Source: Xenopus tropicalis (lineage: Eukaryota; Chordata; Amphibia; Anura; Pipidae). From it: a stretch of DNA of 64,000 nt. Positions 24,776 through 37,594 of the stretch are shown piece by piece. Position 1 is the first letter of the stretch, and each line of letters begins with the position of its first letter. The notes beneath the pieces are model-generated. The model saw nothing but the letters and a program-made list of their open reading frames with translations, did not search any database and had not been told where the DNA came from. Both the position numbers and the translations under genes were made by a program. The stretch covers positions 172,596,019 to 172,660,018 of the forward strand of contig NC_030677.2 of NCBI RefSeq assembly GCF_000004195.4, written 5' to 3'.

Positions 24776-26940
24776 CATCACTTCCGTCTGCCAATTATTT
24801 TATGTTAAGAACATCCTCTGATTTGTTATTTTTAGCGTTTATCATACATTTTCAGTGTGAATGTCAATTTTAAATACTTATCCTCTACCACTTACCTTTT
24901 TTAAACTCAAGGGTCATAGAGTGCCTCACAACTAGGTCAGGGAGCCAAGTTTCCTGTAAAACAAATGTGTACATTTGGTTGTTAAAGATACCGTAGGTGT
25001 TAAGAGTCACCTGAGGCAAGGTTCTAACCTGCCTCTTGACAATAACATTGCTAAGGTAAAGTCAAGAAAAAAAGCTAAACCTCCTACATAAAATGGAAAC
25101 GTTACTCAGTTTAGTGAAAGTGTTCAAAAAAGAAACCCAATGTCATTTCCAGACCACAGCATTGTTACACCATGGTTCCAAGGAGTTCAGAATAGCACTG
25201 TTATTGTTTAGATTTCAAATGCCAACATGTGTGAGGCCCAAAAATGTTTGTGCAATGGAGATAAAAGTATGTGTGGCCTTATTACATACTATACATGTTT
25301 GGTACATATTACCTTGTCTTAATATGGAAAAAGTGTACTATTACATGTCATCCGCTGTGTTGTTTTTATATTGATGTGTCAGGGTTATATTTATGTAAAA
25401 TTTGGCATAATGAAATAATATCTTCTTCATAAGTATAGGAACTTTTATCCAAACATTTATTACACTCAAAAAATCAGAAATGCCCTATATGACAGTTTTA
25501 CAGTTTTTTATTTCTGCCAGAGATAAATCTGGTAATGGTGTAGGGTGGGATGCTCGGCCTTTTATCCCAAGTGGGGGATGGTACACCACCTAACAAACCT
25601 TACTGAGAAACCCCAGGTCTCAAGCACAGTGGATATAAGAGTCCAAACCACTAACCTCCCGTGCATCTCAAAGGCATCTCCTGATGGGTTTCCTTCATAT
25701 ATTTAAATGTTTCCATCATGTCCAGTGCCTCCCTTCTAATCCTGTACAAGTTCAAGTCCTGAAGTCCTTTCCTTTTTTGTGCCATCTCAGTTGTCTTTTT
25801 TAGACGGTTTCTATTCAAGATGGTGTCTCAGTGGCAGCCTACAATGTGCCAGTAATAATCTTCTTCAAGATACCTTTTCTTTATATGCTTGTGTTTCATT
25901 TGTTTTTCCAGTTTTTTCCTTGCTGATTTCCTCTCATGCTTTTTTCCATCTGGCAGTTGTTAGATTGCTTTTGTCCATTATATGTGCAAATATTTCTGTT
26001 ATCTTTCCTATTACTAAATTACTTTGGTTTTGTTTCGGTAAAAGACAGGACACTTGTCAAGTTATGTACATTAAAATGATTATGTAATAAGGTTGCTCTA
26101 GTGTACAGGTTGTTCAGCATGTAGCATCCATAACTTTCCAATTGTCTAAACACCAAAAACCACAGTATCTTACACCCCATAGAGCACAAGGACCTGTGTC
26201 CGTGAGTGGGTGGCTTGGCCAAACTATTATGTTCCTTGTGTAAACCCTGGAAATGCAACTGTGCAATTCCTTATTTCCACTCAGTCCTATTTGTACAATA
26301 GACGAGAGTGTGCAACTATAATGGTTTAACCAATTTTGTACATGGGTGTAAGATCATAAATAGCACAAGGAAGAAATCTTGTGCACACAGTGGTAGTCAT
26401 AGCATCACTTGCTGCACTTAAATGAACATCCACTGACTCCTGAAAAGAAATTGTGGTCATATTAAGCTTAAGCCTGGCACACACACGTTCCCTGCTCTGC
26501 AACTAAGTGGATTTCATCTTCAGTACTATGAGAAATTGATCAGTTTATTGACTCAAAGCCAAAAGCTAATAAGGTGCTATTTAGTCTACTTTACCCTCTT
26601 ATTTCCTCATATCAAAGATACAGCCTCTTGCTAAGTTCTCTTCATTCTATTTTTAACAAAGCCATTGTAATTCTCTGTCCACCTCCAGCCCCCAAACTAT
26701 TAAGTGTGGATGTGGTTCAAGAGAAATCATTCATAAATTGTTATTTTACATGAATAGCACATTCTGGGTGATGTCTTTTTACAGAATTTTATAACAATGC
26801 TGTTCTGCACATTAGCATTTATACAGGTATTGGATCTGTTATCCAGCAAGCGCCAAATTATGGAAGGGAGTAGGTAGAGAACATAGAATCTCTAGGGGTT
26901 GTTTGAATATAAAGAGTAAAATACTGCATATACATTTAGG
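24776..26940. other. intergenic DNA with a family A fragment
   Basis: At 26823-26868 ACAGGTATTGGATCTGTTATCC marks a short family A left end. No other supported feature. Confidence 0.45.
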
Positions 26941-27058
26941 GGCAGATTTATCAAAATGTGAGATTAAAGGTTACCACAGAAAAATTCACTCAGTATTTAT
27001 CAGTGGGTGTAGTGTATGTATTTTCAATGGGTGAAATTTGATAAATACACTTCTAAAA
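26941..27058. repeat. short inverted-repeat element
   Basis: GGGGCAGATTTATCAAAATGTGA at the left and AAATTTGATAAATAC at the right are partial inverted repeats about 118 bp apart. Likely a MITE relic. Confidence 0.45.
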
Positions 27059-28732
27059 ATCATGTAATCCTTACAAATGGATGTGGATTATACACAAATA
27101 TTGTATCTATGAACTGAAATGGGGCTGTGACAACTCTTCTTTGAAGGGATACTGTCATGATTTTTATAGTATACCTTTTATTTCTAAATTACACTGTTTA
27201 CATAGCAAATAATTCACTCTATCATTTAACATTTTATTCTGGAACCAACAAATAATACATTTACACCAGAAGCTCTTTATGCAGCAAAACAGAACAGAAC
27301 TGGGTTTATTGTCCAAGACAAATGATCCAAGGGCAGAGTTATCAATACTCACAAAGCAGGTGTAATCAAAAGAATGCCAGGTTCAAATGATGGTAAAGGC
27401 AAAGCACTGGTGCACCAAAGTAGAGAGTAGTTGGTAAGCAATTATTTATTTATTATTTCCACACTTAGCGGTCCGGGTTTCCCTACAGCAGAAGTGGATC
27501 AGGGAGAAGACTATACCTAATAGCTTTGTCAGTAATGCTGTTCCTTCACTAAGGCAGCAGAGCATGTAAAGGAGAAAATTCCCAGCTATCTCCCCTGGTT
27601 GGAGCCAAAAAGCAGCACTAACTAAAGCTGACTATCTCACTTTTCTAGAAAGTGCTATAACATAATAATATCCTAATCCTCTAATCCTCATTCATGGGGT
27701 CTATGCTTCCCAACTTCACTAGCATTAGATGGCTTCTCTTGGACAGATGAGGCTTTATGGGGCCTTGTTGATCCCAGGCTCAGTGGAACATCCACCTGAG
27801 TCAACAGATGCAGGTCAAAGAGGAAGATCCACCTCATTGCTAACACTATGTTAGAGTGTGAAACTGAGTGGTCTGCCTGTGAGCCAATAACATAGAACAT
27901 GCTAAACAGCAAAATAGATACATGGGCTTTTGTCCAGTAACAGTGAAATAAGGAAATAGTAGGGTTTAAAGCTATAGGGATTGTTAACCCTATAGGTCCC
28001 TACAGTGCTATTCCCATATCTACAACTTTAAGCGTGTCAGGGAGCTGCTATCTTGCTACCTTACCATTGTTCTGCTAATTGGCTGCTGGGAGTGCAGTGA
28101 TATCGCTCTAACTTGCAGCTCAGCAGTAAAGTGTGACTGAAGTTTATCAGAGCACAGGTCATTTGGTTGTGGCACACTGGAAATAAAGAATATGGCTCGT
28201 CCCATGTGAAATTTTAAAATTAAATATAAAAAAATGGTTGAAAAAAAAATTTCAATTCAGGATTCTGCTGGAGAAGCTTTATTCACTGATGTGTTTTGAA
28301 AAAATATGTTTTCCTATGACTGTACTGTTTACATGCTGGCATTGACTTTATAGCTAATTCACTGTGATTTATGGATGTACACTGTATGTATAATTTATAA
28401 CTATAGTTGTATTATGCCATGCATGATTTATTATGAATACACAGTTTTGTGCTGTACAGGTACAGTATGTACTGCGTACATACTGTAGAGGTTATTTTTG
28501 CTGTTTGGATAACAAAGATGATGCATACATATAATAGTCAGGGTATAAGCTGATTAATGCACTTGGCATTACATACAAACATTTAGTGGCTTAGGCGCAT
28601 GACTCTGAGAATCCCCGTCTGTCTTCATTTCTGGTGCAACCTGATATTATGTACCTACTAATATGCAATATGGAAACGATCATGCACCTCTGTCCTTGAT
28701 TGTTCTGCATATAAAAGGTGCTATAAAAATAG
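27059..28732. other. intergenic DNA, nothing recognised
   Basis: A short perfect palindrome lies near 28460-28486 (CAGTATGTACTGCGTACATACTG). No coding evidence. Confidence 0.4.
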
Positions 28733-28935
28733 ATCCAGGGTCTGACTGGGCTGGTGGGACACCAGGAAAAACCTGCTTGGTCTGCCCTCCCCCACTGCCC
28801 TCCCACTTAGTAAGTCTAAGATGTGTGCGGGGGGAAAAGGGGCTGGCAATGGGTGAGCAACGGGGCCCCAGAGGGGGTGTGGGGGCGCCTGAGGTAGCAG
28901 CCCCGGTGGGCCTCGCATACCCCTGTCCAACCCTG
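28733..28935. repeat. dispersed repeat family H copy
   Basis: CAGGGTCTGACTGGGCTGGT followed by GGGACACCAGGAAAAACC, ending GGTGGGCCTCGCATACCCC, matches 31622-31912 in order. It is GC-rich. Open frames on both strands overlap here and are incidental. Confidence 0.55.
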
Positions 28936-29395
28936 AATAGATGTATTGAGTTTCACAGTAGGATCTGTCTACTTCTCCATTCAAGTACTGAGAGTAAGGA
29001 GGTGTAGGCAAAAGTGTGGCCCCTCTGAGTGAGTGAATTTTCAATAAAAAGATTGTGCTGGGTAGGAGCGAAATAGGTTAGGGACCACTGGGCACACAGT
29101 CCAACATATATCAGTTAGGAAATCATTTATAGCCTGTTTTTATATAAACAAGCAGGGCTGATCCAAGATATCCTGGTCACTTGGACAGTGATCTGAATCT
29201 GTCTGCTCCATTTGCCTCCAAGTAAGAAAAAGTCTTACTGAGATGATATCATGATTACAGGTATTTTGTCACCCAGTGTGCTACCCCTGCAGAAGTGCCT
29301 CCTGTGGCAAAGTTTTCATCTCAAAGCAAAGATAAAAAACCCTGATAGTAACCAGAACTTATAGCGATTGATAAGACCCTGCTTCAGGCAACCCT
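28936..29395. other. intergenic DNA, nothing recognised
   Basis: No supported feature. Confidence 0.4.
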
Positions 29396-29590
29396 GATAG
29401 ACAGATGGAGCTACTAGTAGCAGCTACTTGTCATGGCTACAAAAATAGACAATACTGATCATTTACTGATAATTGTCTCTATGTGTGTTTTAGCAGTGGT
29501 AATTCACAGTACTGTCTATAGCAGGGTATTTTCTGGCATTTAGAAACTGTGACAAGTAGCTGCTACTTAGTTGCTCTGTGTGTCACTAGA
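29396..29590. repeat. inverted-repeat MITE-like element
   Basis: The left arm GTAGCAGCTACTTGTCA and the right arm TGACAAGTAGCTGCTAC are exact inverted repeats about 100 bp apart. Outer parts (GACAGATGGAGCTACTAG, and TAGTTGCTCTGTGTGTC) also pair imperfectly. Confidence 0.65.
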
Positions 29591-30852
29591 GCGGCTTTAT
29601 TTCATCCTCCTATATTTAACTCCTTTTTTGTACAAATTCCTGGTTTTCATACTCATGATCACATTTGCTACATTGGTCTCAATTTCAGAGTTAAGCAAAT
29701 GGAGCTTCATATAAAACATGTACGGTGAGATAGAACATCACAAGGGCAATAGGAGATACAGGGTACTATGTGTCTCATGCCCTTCCTATTGTGCTGTTTA
29801 TTGCATGAGCAGGCCTTGAGTATTGTAGAACTATCTTTTTTTACTCCAAGTATTTATGAGCAGTAGGCAGCAGCAGTTTCCACCTCCTGGCCCCCTGTGT
29901 GCTGTAGCTGACAGAGGCTTCCCGCCTGAGAGTTAGTCATGTTCTAAAGTGTTAATCTTTCCTTATAAATTAGAACATTACCTGACAGCCCTCGCTTTAA
30001 AGGAAAGCATTATGTATCAAGCGACTGGACCTTTTGCTACACAAGAAAATGATTCCAGTGGTAGGTCATATGGGATTTATTCTTCCGTACAAAAAGAGGA
30101 CATTTACATAAATATACAATCCCTGCATAATGCACTGAATAAAGCTGGAATTATTACTTAATGGCAGCATCAATATGTAGTAAAGTCATAAAGATACTGC
30201 AGAACTCAGTCACTCTGACAGCAATTTCATTTCCATATAAATAACCCTGAAGCCAGGATAACCCAAAGTGCCCAGATGAAAGCTCTTCCTCTTACAGAGC
30301 CATTTAAATGGCTTCCCATGCTAAACTCATACCATAATGGATTTCATAGAGAATTGCTGTCTATGTTAATGTCTGAGCTTGGAATTATCTTATTTTTCTA
30401 AACCCTGAATTGTGAGGAGAAAGAAACACAATGATTTCCCAGTAGCACCAATACACAATTGTACTGGGCACATGGAAAACTACTCTCATGGGTGGCTGCA
30501 TAATACATTTATCAACCAAGGCGTTCATGATAGCACGGCATGAATATATATATATAGTCCAACTTAATATAAAAAAGCACAACAGCCAAGCAGCCACTCA
30601 TGCCCATAGGGCTCCTACTTAACAGGTCACATCCGCACTTGCCTTTACTCCTTCAGGCGGGTTTCTCAGCATCTTTGGCCTTTCCATAGTTTCTGCTCAG
30701 ATGAGAAATGAGACCCTCTATGTATTAACTATTAAAATATGTAACCCATGAAATCTATACTTCTACTTGTCACTCAGTTATGTCAATGACAAATAAAAGG
30801 ATGTGTTTAATAGTTGCGTCTATGTATTTAATGGACAATGCAGCCATAGTGT
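29591..30852. other. intergenic DNA, nothing recognised
   Basis: No supported feature beyond a short TA tract near 30545-30556. Confidence 0.4.
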
Positions 30853-31022
30853 ATAGGGGTCATTTATCAAAGCTGGACAAATTTTGCACTAGAGCAGCAA
30901 GCCATAGCAATTAATTAGTTATTGGATTTTTTTCTCAGCCAGCTTAAGGAAGAGCAGAAAAACAATGGATTTATTGGTTTCCATGGGTTACTGCCCAGGT
31001 TCAAATCTGCCCAGTGTTGGTG
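30853..31022. mobile_element. family I MITE, second copy
   Basis: It ends CATGGGTTACTGCCCAGGTT then CAAATCTGCCCAGTGTT, as in the element at 4438-4606. The left end (GGTCATTTATCAAAGCTGGA then CAAATTTTGCAC) is diverged. Confidence 0.6.
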
Positions 31023-31621
31023 CAAGAAATGCCCTCTCCAAACCATGTTCTCCAGCAACTATTCAAGATGAGATAGCTTCAAAGTGATTGTTTCAAATAA
31101 ATAGATTACAAACTAATTTACAGCAATCTTGTCCCTGATGTGTAGATTTAGGAAGACTTCCCAGACATACAAACAGGGCCATTCTTCAGATCATCATATG
31201 TCCATCTCACTTGGGGAAACATACTCATAATTGCTAGAAGGCATGATCTACCTATTACAAAATGTAGAAATGTGGGGTGTTTATAAATGTCACACTTTGG
31301 GGTATGATAACTGATCTTACAGTGATGAATAGTGCAGTTTCACTCTGGTAAAATTAATGCACACTCTATACGGGCTAATTTTCTAACAGCAGGGCAGGTA
31401 AGGTGAGGGCAGGAGGTGGCACATAAGCATCCCCTCTCTTGCCCCCTACCTACCTATAGTAAAATTACTATTGTGAGCATCGCAATATGAAATATAGGTC
31501 TGCCTGTAAATAGACTCTATTAAAAAGTGCAAATCATTGATCATCTTGTCTTCTCCACCCAAATAGCCAGGGAAAGTAAAAAATAACATTATCATGGGGG
31601 ATGGGAAATTTACCACCATCC

Positions 31622-31912
31622 TTCAGTGTCGGACTGGTCCACCAGGAGACCAGGAAAAGTCCCTGTGGGCCCAGGTGGGCCCTCCTGCTCACCCAGCCAT
31701 TTTCCTTGTATGCCTTAACCATGGTCATTGCTCATTTCTATATGAAAATATAGAAAATAAATGGAGAATAAATAATAATATGTACGGGGAAGTGAAGAGA
31801 GAAGGATACATTTTTGGAGACTGGTCCCACAGTGTAAGGTGTGTAAGGTGTAAGTGTAAGGTAGTGTAAGTGTAAGGTGTAAAGTGGGCCCCTGGCACCA
31901 CAGTCTGGCACT
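31622..31912. repeat. family H repeat with an internal TGTAAG tandem stretch
   Basis: It begins CAGTGTCGGACTGGTCCACC and ends GGGCCCCTGGCACCACAGTC then TGGCACT. At about 31830-31885 a run of GTGTAAG/GTAAGGT words forms a small tandem repeat. Confidence 0.6.
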
Positions 31913-32779
31913 ATGTTATGTTATGTTACTTCTTGATAATGTTACTTCAAAAACATTATGTTACTTCTTACTTACAGTAATTATAAAGAATTAAGCACAG
32001 GAAATATAGGTGGGCTTAATTTAATTTAACATTTCTGAAACTTTGGATCATGAATAAAAGCACTTCAGGTAGTGAGATCCCACCGATTTAGACATGTGTA
32101 AGGAAGAGTACTGAGTGTGGCTACCAGACATTAGTATAAAGGCTTAGGGTTATTTAGGTTAAGTTAAACTAATTTAAGTGACCAAAAAGAAACAGTTAGG
32201 GTTTGTGGGGAATAAATTCTATAGACATTAGAAAAATAATATTTTTTTTATATCTTGCAGCTGTGGCCAAACAAAATGCTTGTTGCCTGCTGGATGTCAT
32301 GGAACTGTATTGACTTCAACTCAGAAAAAAGATGCAACTGTAATCAATGAGAGACCTAATCTTCTAATGTATTCTAGAAAAAGGATTACCCTATTTATAG
32401 ATCAAGGGCTTCCCAGAATCCATGGCATTTTCCTTACCCATTGTGCAGACACAGTTACAGCTATCTAAGTGTTTGTGACATACATCAGCTAATGTGCATA
32501 TCATTAGCACATATTATTCCTGCTGTTTATGGGGCTTAGAACACTCTATCCATGAAAAAGTTTGTATAAGTTAAATACAATAAATCACTAATTTAAAACA
32601 CATGAAGTCTTGTTTATTAAGTGTAACTGCAGTTGTACAACCAATGTCACAGTCGTTGTGCACATTGGTGCTCTTCATTAAGGGTGCTCTTCATTAAGTT
32701 GTTGCTTGCACTTGTGTGTTTTGGAGCAAATCACTAATGCACCCCCAGCCAGCCCTGTGCACTCCCATAGAGTACATGC

Positions 32780-33010
32780 AACTTTCCTTTTTTCTAACAG
32801 GGATTTTGAGGCTTTTTATGTTTAGTTTACACTAGTCATTTTGCCCCCCCCCCTCCCCCCATTTTTTGGAGACTGGGCCCACAGTCTAAAGTTTTCTGGT
32901 GGGCCCCTGGCACCCCAGTCTGGCACTGCCAACCTTTATTAAAACTTTCCTTCTTTCTAACAGGGATTTTGGGGTTTTATGTTTAGTTTACACTAGTGAT
33001 TTTGCCCCCC
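32780..33010. repeat. direct duplication flanking a family H fragment
   Basis: The block CTAACAGGGATTTTGAGGC then TTTAGTTTACACTAGTCATT at about 32797-32845 recurs at about 32960-33003 (CTAACAGGGATTTTGGGG then TTTAGTTTACACTAGTGATT). Between them is a family H end (GGAGACTGGGCCCACAGTC to CACCCCAGTCTGGCACTG). It looks like a tandem duplication of roughly 163 bp. Confidence 0.65.
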
Positions 33011-33109
33011 ACACACAAAAACCTGCACACCCACCCCTCATTGTGGATCTGTACAAGGAATAGAGGTAATGGGTGTAGAGCACCTTTCCTCTATGGGCAG
33101 GTGGCCCAG

Positions 33110-33500
33110 GAAGAAATAAGTGCAGGAAGTGAGATGGTCAGGAACAGGGAAGTACAGGAAGTGAGATGGTCAGGAAGAGGGAAGTACAGGAAGTGAGATG
33201 GTCAGGAAGAGGGAAGTACAGGAAGTGAGATGGTCAGGAAGTGAGATGGTCAGGAAGAGGGAAGTACAAGAAGTATGATGGTTAGGAAAAGGGAAGTACA
33301 GGAAGTGAGATGGTTAGGAAAAGGGAAGTACAGGAAGTGAGATGGTCAGGAACAGGGAAGTACAGGAAGTGAGATGGTCAGGAAGAGGGAAGTACAGGAA
33401 GTGAGATGTCAGGAAGAGGGAAGTACAGGAAGTATGATGGTTAGGAAAAGGGAAGTACAGGAAGTGAGATGGTTAGGAAAAGGGACGTGCAGGAAGAGAG
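33110..33500. repeat. 32-bp minisatellite, about 12 copies
   Basis: The unit GGGAAGTACAGGAAGTGAGA plus TGGTCAGGAAGA totals 32 bp. Copies vary mainly as GTCAGGAAGAG versus GTTAGGAAAAG, and one unit near 33230-33250 is shortened. The array is purine-rich on the plus strand throughout. Confidence 0.9.
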
Positions 33501-34838
33501 GCTGTGCTTTCTTAAGCTTGTTCTGTAGCAGAACCATCAGATAATGGCAACAATCACCAATTGCCAAATTTAGTTTAGTTTGGGGAAAGAAGTGCAAAAC
33601 ATAAACATATATAAAAAATATAAGGGAACCACACAATAAACTCTGATATTTTATTTACCAGTAGGCCCTTTCAGCAGACACGAGAGCATCCATCCAAACT
33701 GAAAAATTAGCTAAATATATTTTATAATATGCCCATCTTTATACACTAAAAGTTTAATATAAAGGTGAATTAGCCAAAGTCTAAAGTCTTATATATATAT
33801 AATATATAGTCATATATTATATATAGTCTTATACATATTATATACAGTAATTAACACTAGCAGTTAAAGAGAATATTCCAGGCCCTTGAATAACTTTTGA
33901 AAAGATGGTTTGCAATAAACGATTCTATGCTAGAGAGAATTACTGTTGCAAAAATAGTACATTGGCAGGGGCTTATACCTTACCAACACGTAACTGAGCC
34001 TGAAATTATTTCTAATTGCAGCATGCTCATGATTGCACTTACTACATCAGTAGTTCAGAGGCCCAAACGCTAATGCAGACAAGAAGGAAAGGAGGAGATA
34101 GGTCACATCTCAATAGTGCAAATACTGTGGGTGGAAATCAGTTTATAGACTGACAATGGTACCGCCTGATAGAAAAAAAAAAGAACATACAGAGTACAAT
34201 GATTTTCCAGACACAAGCCAAGAAAGCATTTCCCTGTATTAGGGCCGTTGGTACTGAAGGAATAAATCTAGGGTAAATTGTGCCATCTAGTGGCAGCACA
34301 AGGTTTTCCCATGAAATTTAAAACGGTGTTTAATCACCTAAAACAACCTGCACAAGATCCATCCATGAATTTTTTGTGCTAATAATCATAATTTTTTTTC
34401 TTTCGCAATTTATTATGTGTCAAAACCACAAATGTAAAACTAAGCCATCTAAAAGCTTGCAAGGTCCTGTAGAAGTCAATGGGAGCTGTCCTAGGCATTT
34501 TCTTTTTGCAATCCTTTTAGTTTGTGGTATTCGGGTTTTTTTGTATTTGGGGGGGGGGCGCTATTCAAGCTATTTGAGGCACTTACCTTTTTTCTATGCA
34601 TTTTTGCATCCATGTTTTTTAATCAGATTTTTCAATATATAAGGATTGAAAACAAGAGGATAACATAAGGAAAACATAAGGATTGAAAAACATACATTTG
34701 TGCTTTTTGAAGTTTAGTCGACAGGTGGTTTACCTTTAAGATAACTTTTAGTATGTTATAGAATGGCCACATCCATACTCATTAGAAAAGCATTTGAAAC
34801 TCTCAGTTGCCTGAGGGGTGGGGCAAACTATAACTTTA
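33501..34838. other. intergenic DNA, nothing recognised
   Basis: TA-rich words with imperfect palindromes lie at 33790-33845. At 34715-34765 GTGGTTTACCTTTAAGATAA is a fragment of a family B end. A G8 tract is at about 34550. Confidence 0.4.
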
Positions 34839-35306
34839 AAGTGGACCTGTCACCCAGACATAAAAAGCTGTATAACACAAGTCCTTTTCGAATTAAACAA
34901 GAAACCCAAATTCATTTTTATACATTCAAACCCATTATAAAGGCATTTAAAAATCCCAGCTGTCAATCATATACCTTAGGCATAGAGGCGGGGCAGACAA
35001 TTACTTAAACTTTCTGTTCAGCACTCACATTCTCCCTCCCTTCTCACCATCTAATTGTGTAGCCAGTGCATGGGCCTGGGCATTAGGCCCCCCATTCTGG
35101 CACATACATAAGATTTTGGGGCGATACAAAGCTTGCCTTAATAACAGTGTCCACAAAATGGCACCTGCCTGCTTGCTGTGACTGTATGTTTCCAAGTCTG
35201 AAGGGAGCAAGATATATATCATTTATATAGTTGATAAAGTCAATTTTGCTTAACAAACACAATAGAAAAGAAGTTGGAATTATTTCTTAGGGTGACAGGT
35301 CCCCTT
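34839..35306. mobile_element. family J MITE
   Basis: Inverted ends GTGGACCTGTCACCC and GGGTGACAGGTCCCC lie just inside TTTAA at each side. The interior has no coding signature. Its right half is duplicated immediately downstream. Confidence 0.75.
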
Positions 35307-35309
35307 TAA

Positions 35310-35604
35310 CATTCAGTACTTCTTACTTTCCCCCTCCCTCCTCACAATGTAGTTGTGTATCCAGTGCATGGGCATCAGGTCCCCCATTCTGGCACATACA
35401 CAAGATTTTGGCATGATGCAAAGTTTGCCTTAATAACAGTGTCCACAAAATGGCTGCTGCCTGCTTGTTGTGATTAAGTAATTTCAAGACTAAAGGAAAT
35501 AAGATTTATATTATTCATATAGTGTAAGTGAAATTTATTTTGCTCAACTAACATGAAAGAAAATAATTTGGAATTATTTCTTAGGGTGACAGGTCCCCTT
35601 TAAA
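35310..35604. repeat. tandem duplicate of the right half of family J
   Basis: Blocks such as GTATCCAGTGCATGGGC, CCCCCATTCTGGCACATACA and GCCTTAATAACAGTGTCCAC, then GGGTGACAGGTCCCC, repeat the order seen at 35014-35306 with moderate divergence. This makes a duplication of about 295 bp. Confidence 0.75.
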
Positions 35605-36184
35605 ACCAATAGAACACTTCCATTTTTGTCATTTACAGCTATTCCCCCTATTTGATGGTGCTTTGTACCTTGTTAAAGTGTGTTTCAGTTATACAAATGA
35701 AATACATTTTCATTTCTTTATAAAGTGGGATCAGTTAAGAAATGCTAAAAAGTATTTTATTTAACTTCTTAAGCCCGCAAAGCTTGTCAGTTACAGAATG
35801 TCATTTTTTTTCTGCTGCAAAGGGAACACTGTCAGGCACATTTAGAATACACTGTGCATTAAATGTTTCACTACATAGCCTGGATGAAGCAGTAAATAAG
35901 TCAACACTTTTAGCAAATACATTGTGCAGTTTTGTTCATTGACAGGTCTAAGTCCTATTAAGAGAATGTTTTTAGAGTGAATCCCATAGGCAGGCAAAGA
36001 TCATAAGACAGAGTTCAGGTCCAAAGGGGGTTCAGCCAGGCTTTACTCTGGGAACTCTTGCACTCTTTCAGTTGAAGACATGAAGGGTAATAGGAATGAG
36101 TCTCAGTTATGTGTCTGAAAACAGTTGCTGACTCCTCAGTAGCACAAGGGATGAAGTAATTATGACAATACAATACAAACTTCT
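35605..36184. other. intergenic DNA, nothing recognised
   Basis: No supported feature. Confidence 0.4.
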
Positions 36185-36512
36185 ACACAGGTTACAGGCA
36201 GCATGCAGGAACTACATTACCCAAAATGCATTGCATTGCGATGTTCCTTTTTTTCTTGACATCAAGTGAGCAGGGAATTGTGGGATTTGGAGGATGCAGG
36301 CTGAAGGCAGCCCAAGGACAGTCCCAAAGAAGTCAGTCAGATCAGCAGGAGAACAGGGGGCAGGGCTTAGGTAACTGTTCCAAACCATATTATTACATTA
36401 AAAATCATGAAAAGGCTGCATCATTTTTAATTGATATATATTGCAAAGTTGATTAAAATTATGTTTACTTTACAAAAGGCTTGAGTTGTGTTTGGGCTAA
36501 GTTCCCCTTTAA
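36185..36512. repeat. family K MITE, partial copy
   Basis: GGCAGCATGCAGGAACTAC, CCAAAATGCATTGCA and GTTCCAAACCATATTATTAC match the family K element at 38604-39066. The right end GTTCCCCTTTAA is present. The left part is missing. Confidence 0.7.
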
Positions 36513-36809
36513 TTAGTATCAAAAACAGCATATAGAGTACATAGCAACAGAGTGAGCAGTAAGTTCCTTGGTTAGTGACATAATGGTGTTGCTGAATTGA
36601 TATAAAAGGGGACAATACAATGAATTATTTTTTGCTTTATTCATCAGTAGTTCCTTCCAGCAGATACAATAGCACCCACTCAGGCTGGAAAAATGGAGGT
36701 CTCATCTTTAGGCGCAATAAGGGGTTAAGGTAAGAGCTGTGAAGTCTCCCCCGAAGCGTTTGATTGGTTATCTTTTTAGAAAATGACATTTAAATTACTG
36801 CTTATTACA

Positions 36810-36995
36810 GGGTTGATCCAGGGACTGATCCAATTGCCCCTTAGAGTCAGGAAGGCTTTTTCCCACCTCTGGGGCAAAATAAGGAGGCTTTAGATGGGGT
36901 GTTTTGCTTTCTTCAGCAGCAGTCAAGCAGATTTCACTTCGACAAGGAAAGGTTGAACTTGATGGACGCACATTATTTTTCATCCTCATCTACTG
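36810..36995 (+). repeat. dispersed repeat tail, second copy
   Basis: AGAGTCAGGAAGGCTTTTTCC, GGCTTTAGATGGGG and GGTTGAACTTGATGGACGC match the right flank of the 1577-2200 minisatellite in order. This copy carries no minisatellite. Confidence 0.65.
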
Positions 36996-37171
36996 TTACT
37001 CTTTGTTTTTCTAAAACAACATTATCTGTGCCTCAGGCTTATATGTGTGTAACTAGTTAGTATTACTTTTCCACTCACTGTAAGCAAACATATGAATTTG
37101 CTGTTGTTTCAACTGGCACCGTTTTATTCAAAGTCTGCCATTTTTCAAAGCCCTGAAATGTTCCATGTTAA

Positions 37172-37590
37172 AGGAACAGTAACACCAAAAAATGTATATA
37201 TTTTAAAGAAATTAAACTATAATGTAATGCTGCCCTGCACTGGTAAAAATTGTGTGTTTGCTTCAGAAACATTACTAGAGTTTATATAAACCCTGGTGTG
37301 TAGCCATGGGGGCAGCCATTCAAAAGAAGAAAAGGCACAGGTTACATAGCAGCTAACAGATAAACCCTGTAGAATACAATGGTGTCTTATCTGTTATCTG
37401 CTATGTAACCTGTGCCTTTTCTCCCTTTTTTCCAGCTTGAATGTCTGTCTCCATGGCTACACAGCAGCGTATTTATATAAACTATAGCAGGGTTCCTGAA
37501 GCAAACACCCGAGTTTTACTATTGCAGGGCAACAGTAAGTTATATTTCAATTACTTTAAAACACTTTCATTTTTTGGTGTTACTGTTCCT
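37172..37590. mobile_element. family C MITE, second copy, TTAA-flanked
   Basis: Ends AGGAACAGTAACACC and GGTGTTACTGTTCCT are inverted repeats with TTAA outside each (37168-37171, 37591-37594). Internal arms around GTAGCCATGGGGGCAGCCAT match the copy at 18121-18527. The two copies are of similar length (419 and 407 bp). Confidence 0.88.
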
Positions 37591-37594
37591 TTAA

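Noticed and set aside
28663..29044. Overlapping long frames on both strands
   Set aside because: They arise from GC-rich family H repeat, where stops are scarce. No protein features.
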